A stretch of DNA of 64,000 bases from Competibacter_A sp002352125 (GTDB lineage Bacteria > Pseudomonadota > Gammaproteobacteria > Competibacterales > Competibacteraceae). Position numbers and translations under genes: made by a program. Where the stretch lies: the NCBI GenBank assembly GCA_035441325.1, contig DAOROA010000014.1, positions 1 through 64,000 of the forward strand, given 5' to 3'. Below the pieces are notes generated by a model. It was not told where the DNA came from and searched no databases. It was given only the letters and a program-made list of their open reading frames with translations. This document shows positions 8,357 to 15,022 of the stretch, piece after piece; position 1 is the stretch's first letter, and each line of letters opens with the position of its first letter.

Positions 8357-8860
8357 TTATGCGAGCTTTCGGTGCGCGCGTTCTACGGTTACACCCTCGT
8401 GCCGCAATAGCCAGTGTTTGATCTCCAACGGGTCGCCACCGACTTCGCCGGCATAGCCGCCCAGACCTTGCCGAGCCACCACTCGATGGCAGGGAACCAG
8501 GATCGGTACGGGGTTGCTCCGGCAAGCGCCACCGATGGCGCGAGCGGCGGTGTCGAGCTGCCGCGCCAGTTGGCCGTAGGTCAACACGGTTCCCGTCGGG
8601 ATGGTTTGCAAAGCGGCCCATACCCGTTGCTGGAATGCCGACCCGGCCAGCGTCAGCGGTACCGTAAACCGATGGTGGGGATCGCGGAAATACGCCTCCA
8701 ATTGCTCGATCACCGCCCGGGTTGCGGTATCCGCCGGTCCGCGTTCGGGCGCGTCGGCGGATAGATAATCCAGCGCGCTCACCGCTTCGCCGGTCATGCG
8801 GATACCTATCCTGCCGAGCGGCGTGGTGATCACGGCCCGATAGTCGTTCGCTGTCGCCAT
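8357..8860 (-). CDS. ogt: Methylated-DNA--protein-cysteine methyltransferase
   Basis: This suicidal repair protein transfers methyl groups from O6-methylguanine to its own cysteine. The 167 residues start MATANDYRAVITTPLG at ATG 8860, preceded by GAGGG. The catalytic motif PCHRV is at residues 123-127 (Cys124), with the upstream winged-helix segment FQQRVWAALQTIPTGTVLTYG. There is no Ada N-terminal domain, so it is of the stand-alone Ogt type. It is convergent with nadA. Confidence 0.93.
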   Translation of the reverse strand: MATANDYRAVITTPLGRIGIRMTGEAVSALDYLSADAPERGPADTATRAVIEQLEAYFRDPHHRFTVPLTLAGSAFQQRVWAALQTIPTGTVLTYGQLARQLDTAARAIGGACRSNPVPILVPCHRVVARQGLGGYAGEVGGDPLEIKHWLLRHEGVTVERAHRKLA

Positions 8861-8910
8861 AAAACCACCCTCGTTTCCCAGCCGTCTCGAACGGAGCGGG
8901 GGAGAGACTT

Positions 8911-9726
8911 TTAATCTTGGCGCGGAACGTAGCTCAACCAGTTGCGGCCACCGTCGCCGTAAACGATAAAATGCGGGTTTAACAGCGATTCGCGGGTGTT
9001 GTAGCGCAGTGGCTCGCCGGTCTCCGCCGAGACCACCCGGCCGCCCGCGACCTCGACGATGGCTTGCGCGGCGGCGGTGTCCCATTCCGAGGTCGGGCCG
9101 AGGCGCGGATAGACATCCGCCGATCCTTCCGCCACCTGGCAGAACTTGAGCGAGCTGCCGATGGTGACCAGCTCGTGCGCGCCCAGTTTGGCGACGAACG
9201 CCTGCAAAGCCGGTCCACCGTGTGACCGGCTCCCCACCACGCGCACCGGCTCGCCGGGCCGCAACGGTGCGACCGCAATCGACTGTAGCGGTTGGCCTGG
9301 GTTATCGCGAAATGCCCCGCGGCCCCGGGCGGCGAAATAACAGACGCCGGTCACCGGTACTCGCACGACGCCAAGAACCGGTTCGTTTCCCTCGATCAGG
9401 GCGATGTTGACGGTGAATTGACCGTTGCGCTGCACGAATTCTTTAGTGCCGTCCAGCGGGTCCACCAGCCAATAACGCTGCCACCGCGAACGCTCGGCGA
9501 ACGGGATAGTCGCCGATTCTTCCGACAGGATAGGGATAGTCGGGGTCAATTGTCGCAGGCCGGCGAGAATGGCGTGATGCGCGGCCAGATCGGCGGCGGT
9601 CAGCGGACTGTCGTCGTCCTTGGCGGTGACTCCGAACGCCGTGGCGTAGATTTCCAGAATTCGCTCGCTGGCTTCCGCCGCCAGCGCCCGAACTGGATCT
9701 AACCAGTTTGCCCATTGGTCGTGCAT
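8911..9726 (-). CDS. cysQ: 3'(2'),5'-bisphosphate nucleotidase CysQ
   Basis: CysQ hydrolyses 3'-phosphoadenosine 5'-phosphate and PAPS, recycling nucleotide in sulfate assimilation. It belongs to the inositol monophosphatase superfamily. The 271 residues show SEESATIPFAER, the metal-binding DPLDGTKEF motif near residue 92, and the second motif EWDTAAAQAIVEVAGG. It lies upstream of ogt on the same strand, 50 bases apart. Confidence 0.93.
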   Translation of the reverse strand: MHDQWANWLDPVRALAAEASERILEIYATAFGVTAKDDDSPLTAADLAAHHAILAGLRQLTPTIPILSEESATIPFAERSRWQRYWLVDPLDGTKEFVQRNGQFTVNIALIEGNEPVLGVVRVPVTGVCYFAARGRGAFRDNPGQPLQSIAVAPLRPGEPVRVVGSRSHGGPALQAFVAKLGAHELVTIGSSLKFCQVAEGSADVYPRLGPTSEWDTAAAQAIVEVAGGRVVSAETGEPLRYNTRESLLNPHFIVYGDGGRNWLSYVPRQD

Positions 9727-9810
9727 GTCGCTTCTCTAATGGAAAATGCCTTCTCCTCGGTCCCTTTTTTGAAGGGCTAGGGGAATGTTAGGCACAGCGA
9801 TGAGGTCTTC

Positions 9811-9841
9811 AAACAAAAAAGGCGATCTGGCAATGATCGCC
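9811..9841 (-). terminator. Rho-independent terminator after rplS
   Basis: Read on the minus strand, a 7-bp stem GGCGATC/GATCGCC with a 7-base loop is followed directly by six T residues. It lies 28 bases past the rplS stop and ends the rpsP-rimM-trmD-rplS transcript. Confidence 0.85.
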
Positions 9842-9868
9842 CTCGTCGCGAGACCATATCGCCGAACT

Positions 9869-10216
9869 TTAAGACAGCTTCTCCTTGATGCGGGCTGCTT
9901 TGCCTTCCAGGCCACGCAGGTAATACAGCTTGGCGCGGCGCACATCGCCCCGGCGTTTGACGGTGATATCGGAGATCGCTGGACTGTAGGTCTGGAAGAC
10001 CCGTTCTACGCCCTCGCCGTGAGAAATCTTGCGCACGGTGAACGCCGAATTCAGCCCCCGGTTGCGCTTGGCGATCACGATACCCTCGAAAGCCTGCAAC
10101 CGTTCGCGGCTACCTTCCTTCACCTTGACTCGTACTATCACGGTATCGCCCGGACCAAAAACCGGGATTTCGCGATTCATTTGTGCTCGTTCAAATTCTT
10201 CGATCAGTTTGCTCAT
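9869..10216 (-). CDS. rplS: 50S ribosomal protein L19
   Basis: L19 sits at the 30S-50S interface. The 115 residues starting MSKLIEEFERAQM are of normal length, with conserved FGPGDTVIVRVKVKEG, LQAFEGIVIAKRNRG and RRAKLYYLRGLEGKAARIKEKL. ATG 10216 matches the family start. An in-frame upstream ATG would overlap trmD and is not used. The gene begins 4 bases after the trmD stop, last in the operon. Confidence 0.97.
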   Translation of the reverse strand: MSKLIEEFERAQMNREIPVFGPGDTVIVRVKVKEGSRERLQAFEGIVIAKRNRGLNSAFTVRKISHGEGVERVFQTYSPAISDITVKRRGDVRRAKLYYLRGLEGKAARIKEKLS

Positions 10217-10220
10217 GACA

Positions 10221-11012
10221 CTACGCTCCACGTTGCTCCGCGAGATCCCCGGCGAGGCCGGCGTTCTCCGTTTTCTCTTGGTGTTCGCGAATAAACTCGT
10301 TCAATAATGCTTGTTCGGCGGCATCCAGCGATCGCAGCGCCAACAGCTCGGGCCGTCGCAGCCAAGTTCGGCCCAGCGCTTCGCGTCGGCGCCAGCGGGC
10401 GATGGCGGCGTGGTCGCCGCTCAGCAACACGGCCGGTACCCGCCGTCCATCGATTTCTTCGGGACGCGTGTAGTGCGGGCAATCCAGCAGGCCGTCCGTG
10501 AACGAATCCTGTTGGGCCGACTCGTCGTCGTTCAGCGCCCCCGGCAATAACCGAGCTACGGCATCGATCAGCACCAGCGCCGCCAGTTCGCCGCCGCTGA
10601 GCACGTAATCGCCGATGGACCATTCTTCGTCGATTTCGGCCTCGATCAATCGCTCGTCGATCCCTTCGTATCGACCGGCCAGCAAAATCAATCGCTCTGC
10701 TTGCGCCAATTCTCGCGCACCGTTCTGGTTTAGCGGCCGGCCTTGGGGACTCAGATGAATCGTCCTGCCGCGCGGTTCTGCCGCTCGCCGCGCCCGGTGC
10801 AGCGTATCGCGCAGCGGTTGTACTTTCATCACCATGCCCGGTCCGCCGCCGTAGGGCCGATCATCCACGGTACGATGCCGGTTGTGGGTGTCGTCGCGCG
10901 GGTCCCAGGTGGCCACTGCCAGCAAGCCGCGTTCGACTGCCCGGCCGGTTACGCCAAACCGCAGCAGCGTTTCGACCATCTCGGGAAACAAAGTCACCAC
11001 GTCTACGCGCAC
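10221..11012 (-). CDS. trmD: tRNA (guanine37-N1)-methyltransferase TrmD
   Basis: TrmD methylates G37 next to the anticodon and prevents +1 frameshifting. The 263 residues start at GTG 11012 (read as MRVDVVTLFPEM). The SPOUT trefoil-knot SAM site includes RPYGGGPGMVMK, LLAGRYEGIDERL and EEWSIGDYVLSGGELAALVLIDA. Sequence upstream in the same frame lies within rimM territory and is not coding. It is third in the rpsP-rimM-trmD-rplS operon, 65 bases after rimM. Confidence 0.96.
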   Translation of the reverse strand: MRVDVVTLFPEMVETLLRFGVTGRAVERGLLAVATWDPRDDTHNRHRTVDDRPYGGGPGMVMKVQPLRDTLHRARRAAEPRGRTIHLSPQGRPLNQNGARELAQAERLILLAGRYEGIDERLIEAEIDEEWSIGDYVLSGGELAALVLIDAVARLLPGALNDDESAQQDSFTDGLLDCPHYTRPEEIDGRRVPAVLLSGDHAAIARWRRREALGRTWLRRPELLALRSLDAAEQALLNEFIREHQEKTENAGLAGDLAEQRGA

Positions 11013-11077
11013 GACGGCGTTCCTGCTTTCAAAATGCTCTAATCGCCAGACTTCTCTGCCCGAAATAGCGAGGAGAG

Positions 11078-11578
11078 CTAAAAGTCCGGATCCCAATCGA
11101 CCCGCACCAAGCGCCTCGCGAGGTCGATTTCGGCGATCACGCTGCCTCGAATGAAAGGCACGAGCCGCTTCCGTTCTCCGCGCACGATCATCACGTCGTT
11201 GGCGCCGGTCGCGAACAGGGAATCGATCCTCCCCAATTCCACGCCGTCCAGCGTAACCACTTGCATCCCCTCCAAATCCGCCCAGTAATATTCGCCGGGC
11301 TCTGGAGGCGGTAACTGCTCGCGCCGCACGGCGATTTCGCACTGAAGCAAAGATGCAGCCCGATCTCGATCATCGCAACCGACGAATTTCAACACCACGC
11401 CCGAACCGTGAGCGCGGCCCGTTTCGATCTCGAACGGCTGCCATTCGTCTTGGCGTTTCAAAAACACCGGGTTGTAACGGACGATGCCGTCGCGAGGTTG
11501 GGTATCAGAGAACACACGCACCCAACCCTGGACGCCAAACAGACCAGATACCCGGCCCAACACCACCCAGTCCGACAT
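11078..11578 (-). CDS. rimM: Ribosome maturation factor RimM
   Basis: RimM assists 30S head maturation around S19. The 166 residues start MSDWVVLGRVSGLFGVQGWVRVFS and include the PRC-barrel segment EYYWADLEGMQVVTLDGVELG, both characteristic. The gene begins 25 bases after rpsP and precedes trmD, the universal proteobacterial order. Confidence 0.95.
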   Translation of the reverse strand: MSDWVVLGRVSGLFGVQGWVRVFSDTQPRDGIVRYNPVFLKRQDEWQPFEIETGRAHGSGVVLKFVGCDDRDRAASLLQCEIAVRREQLPPPEPGEYYWADLEGMQVVTLDGVELGRIDSLFATGANDVMIVRGERKRLVPFIRGSVIAEIDLARRLVRVDWDPDF

Positions 11579-11603
11579 CGTGCCCGAGCCGGTTTCGGAG
11601 CCG

Positions 11604-11858
11604 TTATTGAGCCTGCTGCTTGCGGGTTTCCGCGATCAGGCTCACTACGCGCTCGGATGGTTGGGCGCCGTTGTTCAACCAATACTGAACGCGCTCTTGG
11701 TTCAGGCTCAGCCGTTGGTCTTTGCCGCTGGCGATCGGGTTGAAAAACCCGAGGCGCTCGATATAACGACCGTCGCGCCGATTGCGGCTATCGGTCACAA
11801 CCACGGCGTAGAAGGGACGCTTTTTGGCGCCGCCGCGAGACAAGCGGATGGTTACCAT
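11604..11858 (-). CDS. rpsP: 30S ribosomal protein S16
   Basis: S16 is needed for 30S assembly. The 84-residue protein starts MVTIRLSRGGAKKRPFYAVV at ATG 11858, with TGGAGGT upstream as ribosome binding site. An in-frame start 15 codons earlier is ignored because it precedes that site. It is the first gene of the rpsP-rimM-trmD-rplS operon. Confidence 0.97.
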   Translation of the reverse strand: MVTIRLSRGGAKKRPFYAVVVTDSRNRRDGRYIERLGFFNPIASGKDQRLSLNQERVQYWLNNGAQPSERVVSLIAETRKQQAQ

Positions 11859-11890
11859 ATGTTGCGAGTACCTCCAAAAATATTCCGAAT

Positions 11891-11956
11891 AAAAAACGCC
11901 CACGTAGGGCAGCCAAACAAAGCGTGAAATAATACTAAAATTTCGCGCATTTGAAA
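11891..11956 (-). promoter_or_regulatory. rpsP promoter and leader hairpin (possible attenuator)
   Basis: On the minus strand, TTTCAA (11956-11951) and TATTAT (11934-11929) at 16-bp spacing make a plausible promoter for rpsP. Downstream, still ahead of the gene, GCCC-TACGT-GGGC (11910-11898) is followed by G and six T (11896-11891). This short terminator-like hairpin in the untranslated leader would permit attenuation. The stem has only four pairs, so the idea is tentative. Confidence 0.35.
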
Positions 11957-12019
11957 TCGCTAGCGAAAAAGGATTTTGCTGGCAAACCCGTCATAATTTG
12001 CTCGGAAGGTCCATATATC

Positions 12020-12406
12020 GTGTACAGCGCCCTCAAGCATCTTCATATCACCACCGTCGCTCTGAGTTTCTGCCTGTTTGCGTTGCGCGGAATCTGGATG
12101 CTAGCCGACTCGGCATGCTTACAAAGGCGATGGGTTCGGATCGTGCCGCACGTGATCGACGCTGTATTGCTGGCGAGCGCCCTTGGCTTAGTCGCGATCT
12201 TGCACCAGTATCCGTTCGTGCAAAACTGGCTGACCGCCAAAGTCTTGGGGCTGGTTCTTTACGTCATCCTCGGCACCATCGCCCTCAAGCGCGGATCGAC
12301 CAAAACGGTTCGGGCAATGGCTTGGATAGCGGCGCTGATCGTGTTTGGTTACATCGTCAGCGTTGCCTTGACGCATTCTCCGCTAGGATTCCTGTCGTGG
12401 TGGTAA
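12020..12406 (+). CDS. SirB2-family membrane protein
   Basis: A 128-residue protein with four predicted membrane helices resembles SirB2/YchQ: YSALKHLHITTVALSFCLFALRG at the N-terminus, MLADS, RIVPHVIDAVLLASALGL, WLTAKVLGLVLYVILGTIAL and a C-terminal helix. The start is placed at GTG 12020 because GGAAGG lies nine bases upstream and family members begin with a similar YxALKHLH. The frame is open further upstream to 11951. Its molecular role is unknown. Confidence 0.8.
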   Translation: MYSALKHLHITTVALSFCLFALRGIWMLADSACLQRRWVRIVPHVIDAVLLASALGLVAILHQYPFVQNWLTAKVLGLVLYVILGTIALKRGSTKTVRAMAWIAALIVFGYIVSVALTHSPLGFLSWW

Positions 12407-12411
12407 CGCGT

Positions 12412-13137
12412 TCAGGGGACCGGCCAAAGTCGATAGCGTTCGGCGTATTCGGCGGATAGTTGCCGGCTTTCGAGAAGTTGCTTGGGGGATAGCGTTTCGG
12501 CGAGCCGGTCGCGGTTGAGGCGAGCCTTGGTGTTGCCGTTCGTCGCCGCCACGTCGTACCACGCATAGGCAGCCGCCAAATCCCGCGGCACTCCTTGGCC
12601 GTTCGCGTACAAAATCCCCAGGTTGTTTTGGGCGACGGCGTGTCCTTGCTCGGCGGCTAGCCGATACCAGTGCGCAGCATCGGCATAGTTTTGGGGCACT
12701 CCCGAACCCTCTTCGTAAAGCAAGCCCAAGTTGAATTGAGCTTCCACTTGACCTTGGGTTGCTGCCTGCCGGTACCAGCGGGCAGCTTCCGCCGAATCCT
12801 GCTTGCTCCCCAAGCCGTTGGCATATAACACCGCCAGGTTAAACTGGGCCTTGGCGTGTCCTTGCTCGGCGGCGAGGCGATACCATTTGGCGGCTTGGCC
12901 ATAATCTTGCTCTACTCCCAAGCCGCGATCGTACAGTACGCCCAAATTGAATTGCGCTTCGGTTTCGCCTCGTTCGGCCAGGGGACGCCATTCCACCAGC
13001 GCGGCCGGATAATCGCCCTTGGCAAAGGCTATCATCCCAACCAAATAACCCGCCTGGCTTGGCGTCGCCACCGTCAGGAAGCTGGCGACCACCAGCGCCT
13101 TGCATCCAGCCGCCCACAAAGAACCGTCAACGATCAA
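12412..13137 (-). CDS. Sel1-repeat protein, probably periplasmic
   Basis: This is a 241-residue protein with a signal peptide (hydrophobic residues about 10-28, ending ATPSQA-GY) and a tandem array of Sel1-like repeats of 36 residues. The repeats are recognised by AQFNLGVLYDRGLGVEQDY, AKWYRLAAEQGHAKAQFNL and three similar copies. Such alpha-solenoids mediate protein contacts in envelope or signalling complexes. It ends 5 bases from the sirB2-like stop on the other strand. The partner is unknown. Confidence 0.85.
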   Translation of the reverse strand: MIVDGSLWAAGCKALVVASFLTVATPSQAGYLVGMIAFAKGDYPAALVEWRPLAERGETEAQFNLGVLYDRGLGVEQDYGQAAKWYRLAAEQGHAKAQFNLAVLYANGLGSKQDSAEAARWYRQAATQGQVEAQFNLGLLYEEGSGVPQNYADAAHWYRLAAEQGHAVAQNNLGILYANGQGVPRDLAAAYAWYDVAATNGNTKARLNRDRLAETLSPKQLLESRQLSAEYAERYRLWPVP

Positions 13138-13267
13138 AACGATGCACTCGACGACAGAAAAGCGGTTCTTGCAAAGCCGGCCAACTTCGTGTCGCCGTCT
13201 CCTCGAAGCGATATCTTCGCGACGGAGCGATCCTTCGAATGAGGTGCTTCGTCTTCGCGCAATACGG

Positions 13268-13615
13268 CTAGCATTTGAACAGCATATGCAGCGCGTTTTC
13301 TCTGGCTAGACGGTTGGCTTGGCCGCAACAATCGGTTCCCCACTCGGCGAGCGCCCGGCCATCGTCGAGTATTCGGTGGCCGACGAAACTTCCCACGGCA
13401 AACTGGCTATCCACGAATTCGTGCAAGCTATGGGGGTCGGTCACCTTGAGCGCGACCTTGATCTGCGCCAAGCCCAAATCCAGGTAAGCCCTCAAGCTAT
13501 CCATGCGGAGCTCGACCCATTTTTCCGTCTGCTCGACCATCATCTGATTGGTCTTCTTCATCGATGCCATCAGAGGCTTGAGCGGGTCGAAACCCGTTGC
13601 GGGCGTCTCGTTCAT
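13268..13615 (-). CDS. Phasin-family protein (PHA granule-associated)
   Basis: This is a 115-residue protein starting MNETPATGFDPLKPLMASMKK with GGAGAA ahead of the ATG. It is amphipathic and helical. Segments such as QTEKWVELRMDSLRAYLDLGLAQIKVALKVTDPHSLHEFVDSQ resemble the Phasin_2 family, which coats polyhydroxyalkanoate granules. Identification is by overall resemblance, with no catalytic motif expected. A strong promoter lies at 13651-13678. No phaC or phaR is visible nearby. Confidence 0.7.
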   Translation of the reverse strand: MNETPATGFDPLKPLMASMKKTNQMMVEQTEKWVELRMDSLRAYLDLGLAQIKVALKVTDPHSLHEFVDSQFAVGSFVGHRILDDGRALAEWGTDCCGQANRLARENALHMLFKC

Positions 13616-13650
13616 GGTGTTCTCCCGATACAGTATCGCCGACGAAACCG

Positions 13651-13678
13651 AGTATAGCAAAAAAATGCTGCGTTGCAA
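13651..13678 (-). promoter_or_regulatory. Sigma-70-type promoter of the phasin gene
   Basis: On the minus strand, TTGCAA (13678-13673) and TATACT (13656-13651) are separated by 16 bases. They precede the phasin ATG by about 35 bases. The -10 matches the consensus at five of six positions. Confidence 0.5.
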
Positions 13679-13800
13679 TATAAAGCTTGCTAAAAACCAC
13701 GAAAAATTTACGATAAATAGGTATACTGTACGCGGTTCGACCGGCGCGATTTTACGCCCGCCGTGCCGCATCGGCTCGTACAATTTTAGAGATAACCAAA

Positions 13801-14820
13801 ATGCCTATCGGTACTACTATCACCGAATTCATTATCGAAGAACAACGGCACTTCAAGGGGGTGTCGGGTGATTTTACGGCGTTGATCAACGATGTCGTGA
13901 TCGCTTGCAAAGCCATTTCCAGCGCCGTCCGCTACGGTAGCCTGGTCGGTGTGCTCGGCGCCGCCGACACCGAAAATATCCAGGGCGAGACCCAGAAAAA
14001 GCTGGACGTCATCTCCAACAATCTGTTCATCAAGCGCAACGAATGGGCCGGTCACGTTGCCGCTATGGCCTCCGAGGAGATGAGCGACGTTTACCATCTG
14101 CCTCCCCAGTATCCGCGCGGCAAATACCTGCTGGTCTTCGATCCGCTGGATGGCTCCTCCAACACCGATGTCAACGGTGCGGTCGGCACTATTTTTTCGA
14201 TCTTGCGCCGTCCCAAGGACGTGGAAGGCGAAGCCACCGAAGATGATTTCATGCAACCCGGCGACCGGCAGGTTTGCGCTGGCTACGCTCTGTACGGACC
14301 GTCTTCGATGATGGTTCTGACCACCGGCCACGGCGTCAACGGTTTCACGCTGGATCAGCGCATCGGCGAGTACATTCTGACCAACCCCAACATGAAGATT
14401 CCGGAGGATACGCAGGCCTTTTCGATCAACTCGGCCTATACGCGTTTCTGGGATCCGCCCGTGCGGCGTTATATAGACGAATGCTTGGCCGGTAAGGAAG
14501 GCCCGCGGCGCAAGGATTTCAACATGCGCTGGGCTGGCGCCATGATCGCCGATGTGCATCGGGTGTTGTGCCAGGGCGGCGTGTTTCTGTATCCGGCCGA
14601 CCGCAAGCTGCGCTCGAAGAATCAAGAAGGCAAGCTGCGCCTGATGTACGAAGCCAATCCGATGAGTTTCATCGTCGAACAAGCCGGCGGGCTGGCGACT
14701 ACCGGAACGCAGCGGATCATGGAGCTGCAACCCACCGGTCTGCACCAGCGTTGCCCGGTGATTCTCGGTTCCAGAAACGAGGTCGAGCGCATCGTTTCCT
14801 ATCATCTCGAAACCCAGTGA
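13801..14820 (+). CDS. fbp: Fructose-1,6-bisphosphatase class I
   Basis: This enzyme hydrolyses fructose 1,6-bisphosphate to fructose 6-phosphate in gluconeogenesis and, where present, the Calvin cycle. The 339 residues carry the metal/substrate motif FDPLDGSSNTDVNG near residue 117, YALYGPSSMMVLTTG and the C-terminal LRLMYEANPMSFIVEQAGG. It is divergent from the phasin gene. A TATACT box at 13722-13727 may be its -10. The neighbourhood of PHA granule protein and carbon-flux enzyme fits a storage-polymer physiology. Confidence 0.97.
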   Translation: MPIGTTITEFIIEEQRHFKGVSGDFTALINDVVIACKAISSAVRYGSLVGVLGAADTENIQGETQKKLDVISNNLFIKRNEWAGHVAAMASEEMSDVYHLPPQYPRGKYLLVFDPLDGSSNTDVNGAVGTIFSILRRPKDVEGEATEDDFMQPGDRQVCAGYALYGPSSMMVLTTGHGVNGFTLDQRIGEYILTNPNMKIPEDTQAFSINSAYTRFWDPPVRRYIDECLAGKEGPRRKDFNMRWAGAMIADVHRVLCQGGVFLYPADRKLRSKNQEGKLRLMYEANPMSFIVEQAGGLATTGTQRIMELQPTGLHQRCPVILGSRNEVERIVSYHLETQ

Positions 14821-14897
14821 TCGCATAGGCAGACGCTTGGCTTGCTGGTCGCGAACGATTTGCGGCCGGCGAGCTCGAAATTGAAAGCAAAACTATT

Positions 14898-14933
14898 GGG
14901 GGTGGGAGCGCGAAAATTTGCGTTCCCACCCCC
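14898..14933 (+). terminator. Strong hairpin after fbp
   Basis: A 13-bp stem (14898-14910 with 14921-14933, one G-T pair) encloses a 10-base loop. It lies 78 bases past the fbp stop. No long T run follows, so it may be an mRNA-stabilising or Rho-assisted element rather than a classical intrinsic terminator. Confidence 0.55.
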
Positions 14934-15022
14934 TTAGTCGTGTCGGCGTACTACTATTTGCTCGAAGCTCTCTGCTTGCGATTAACTGTTGTGTTGTCAG
15001 AACCGCGAGAAGGTAATTGATC

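Noticed and set aside
13786..14826. 346-codon minus-strand frame opposite fbp
   Set aside because: The plus strand encodes a full-length, motif-complete FBPase. The opposite frame is a long shadow caused by high GC.
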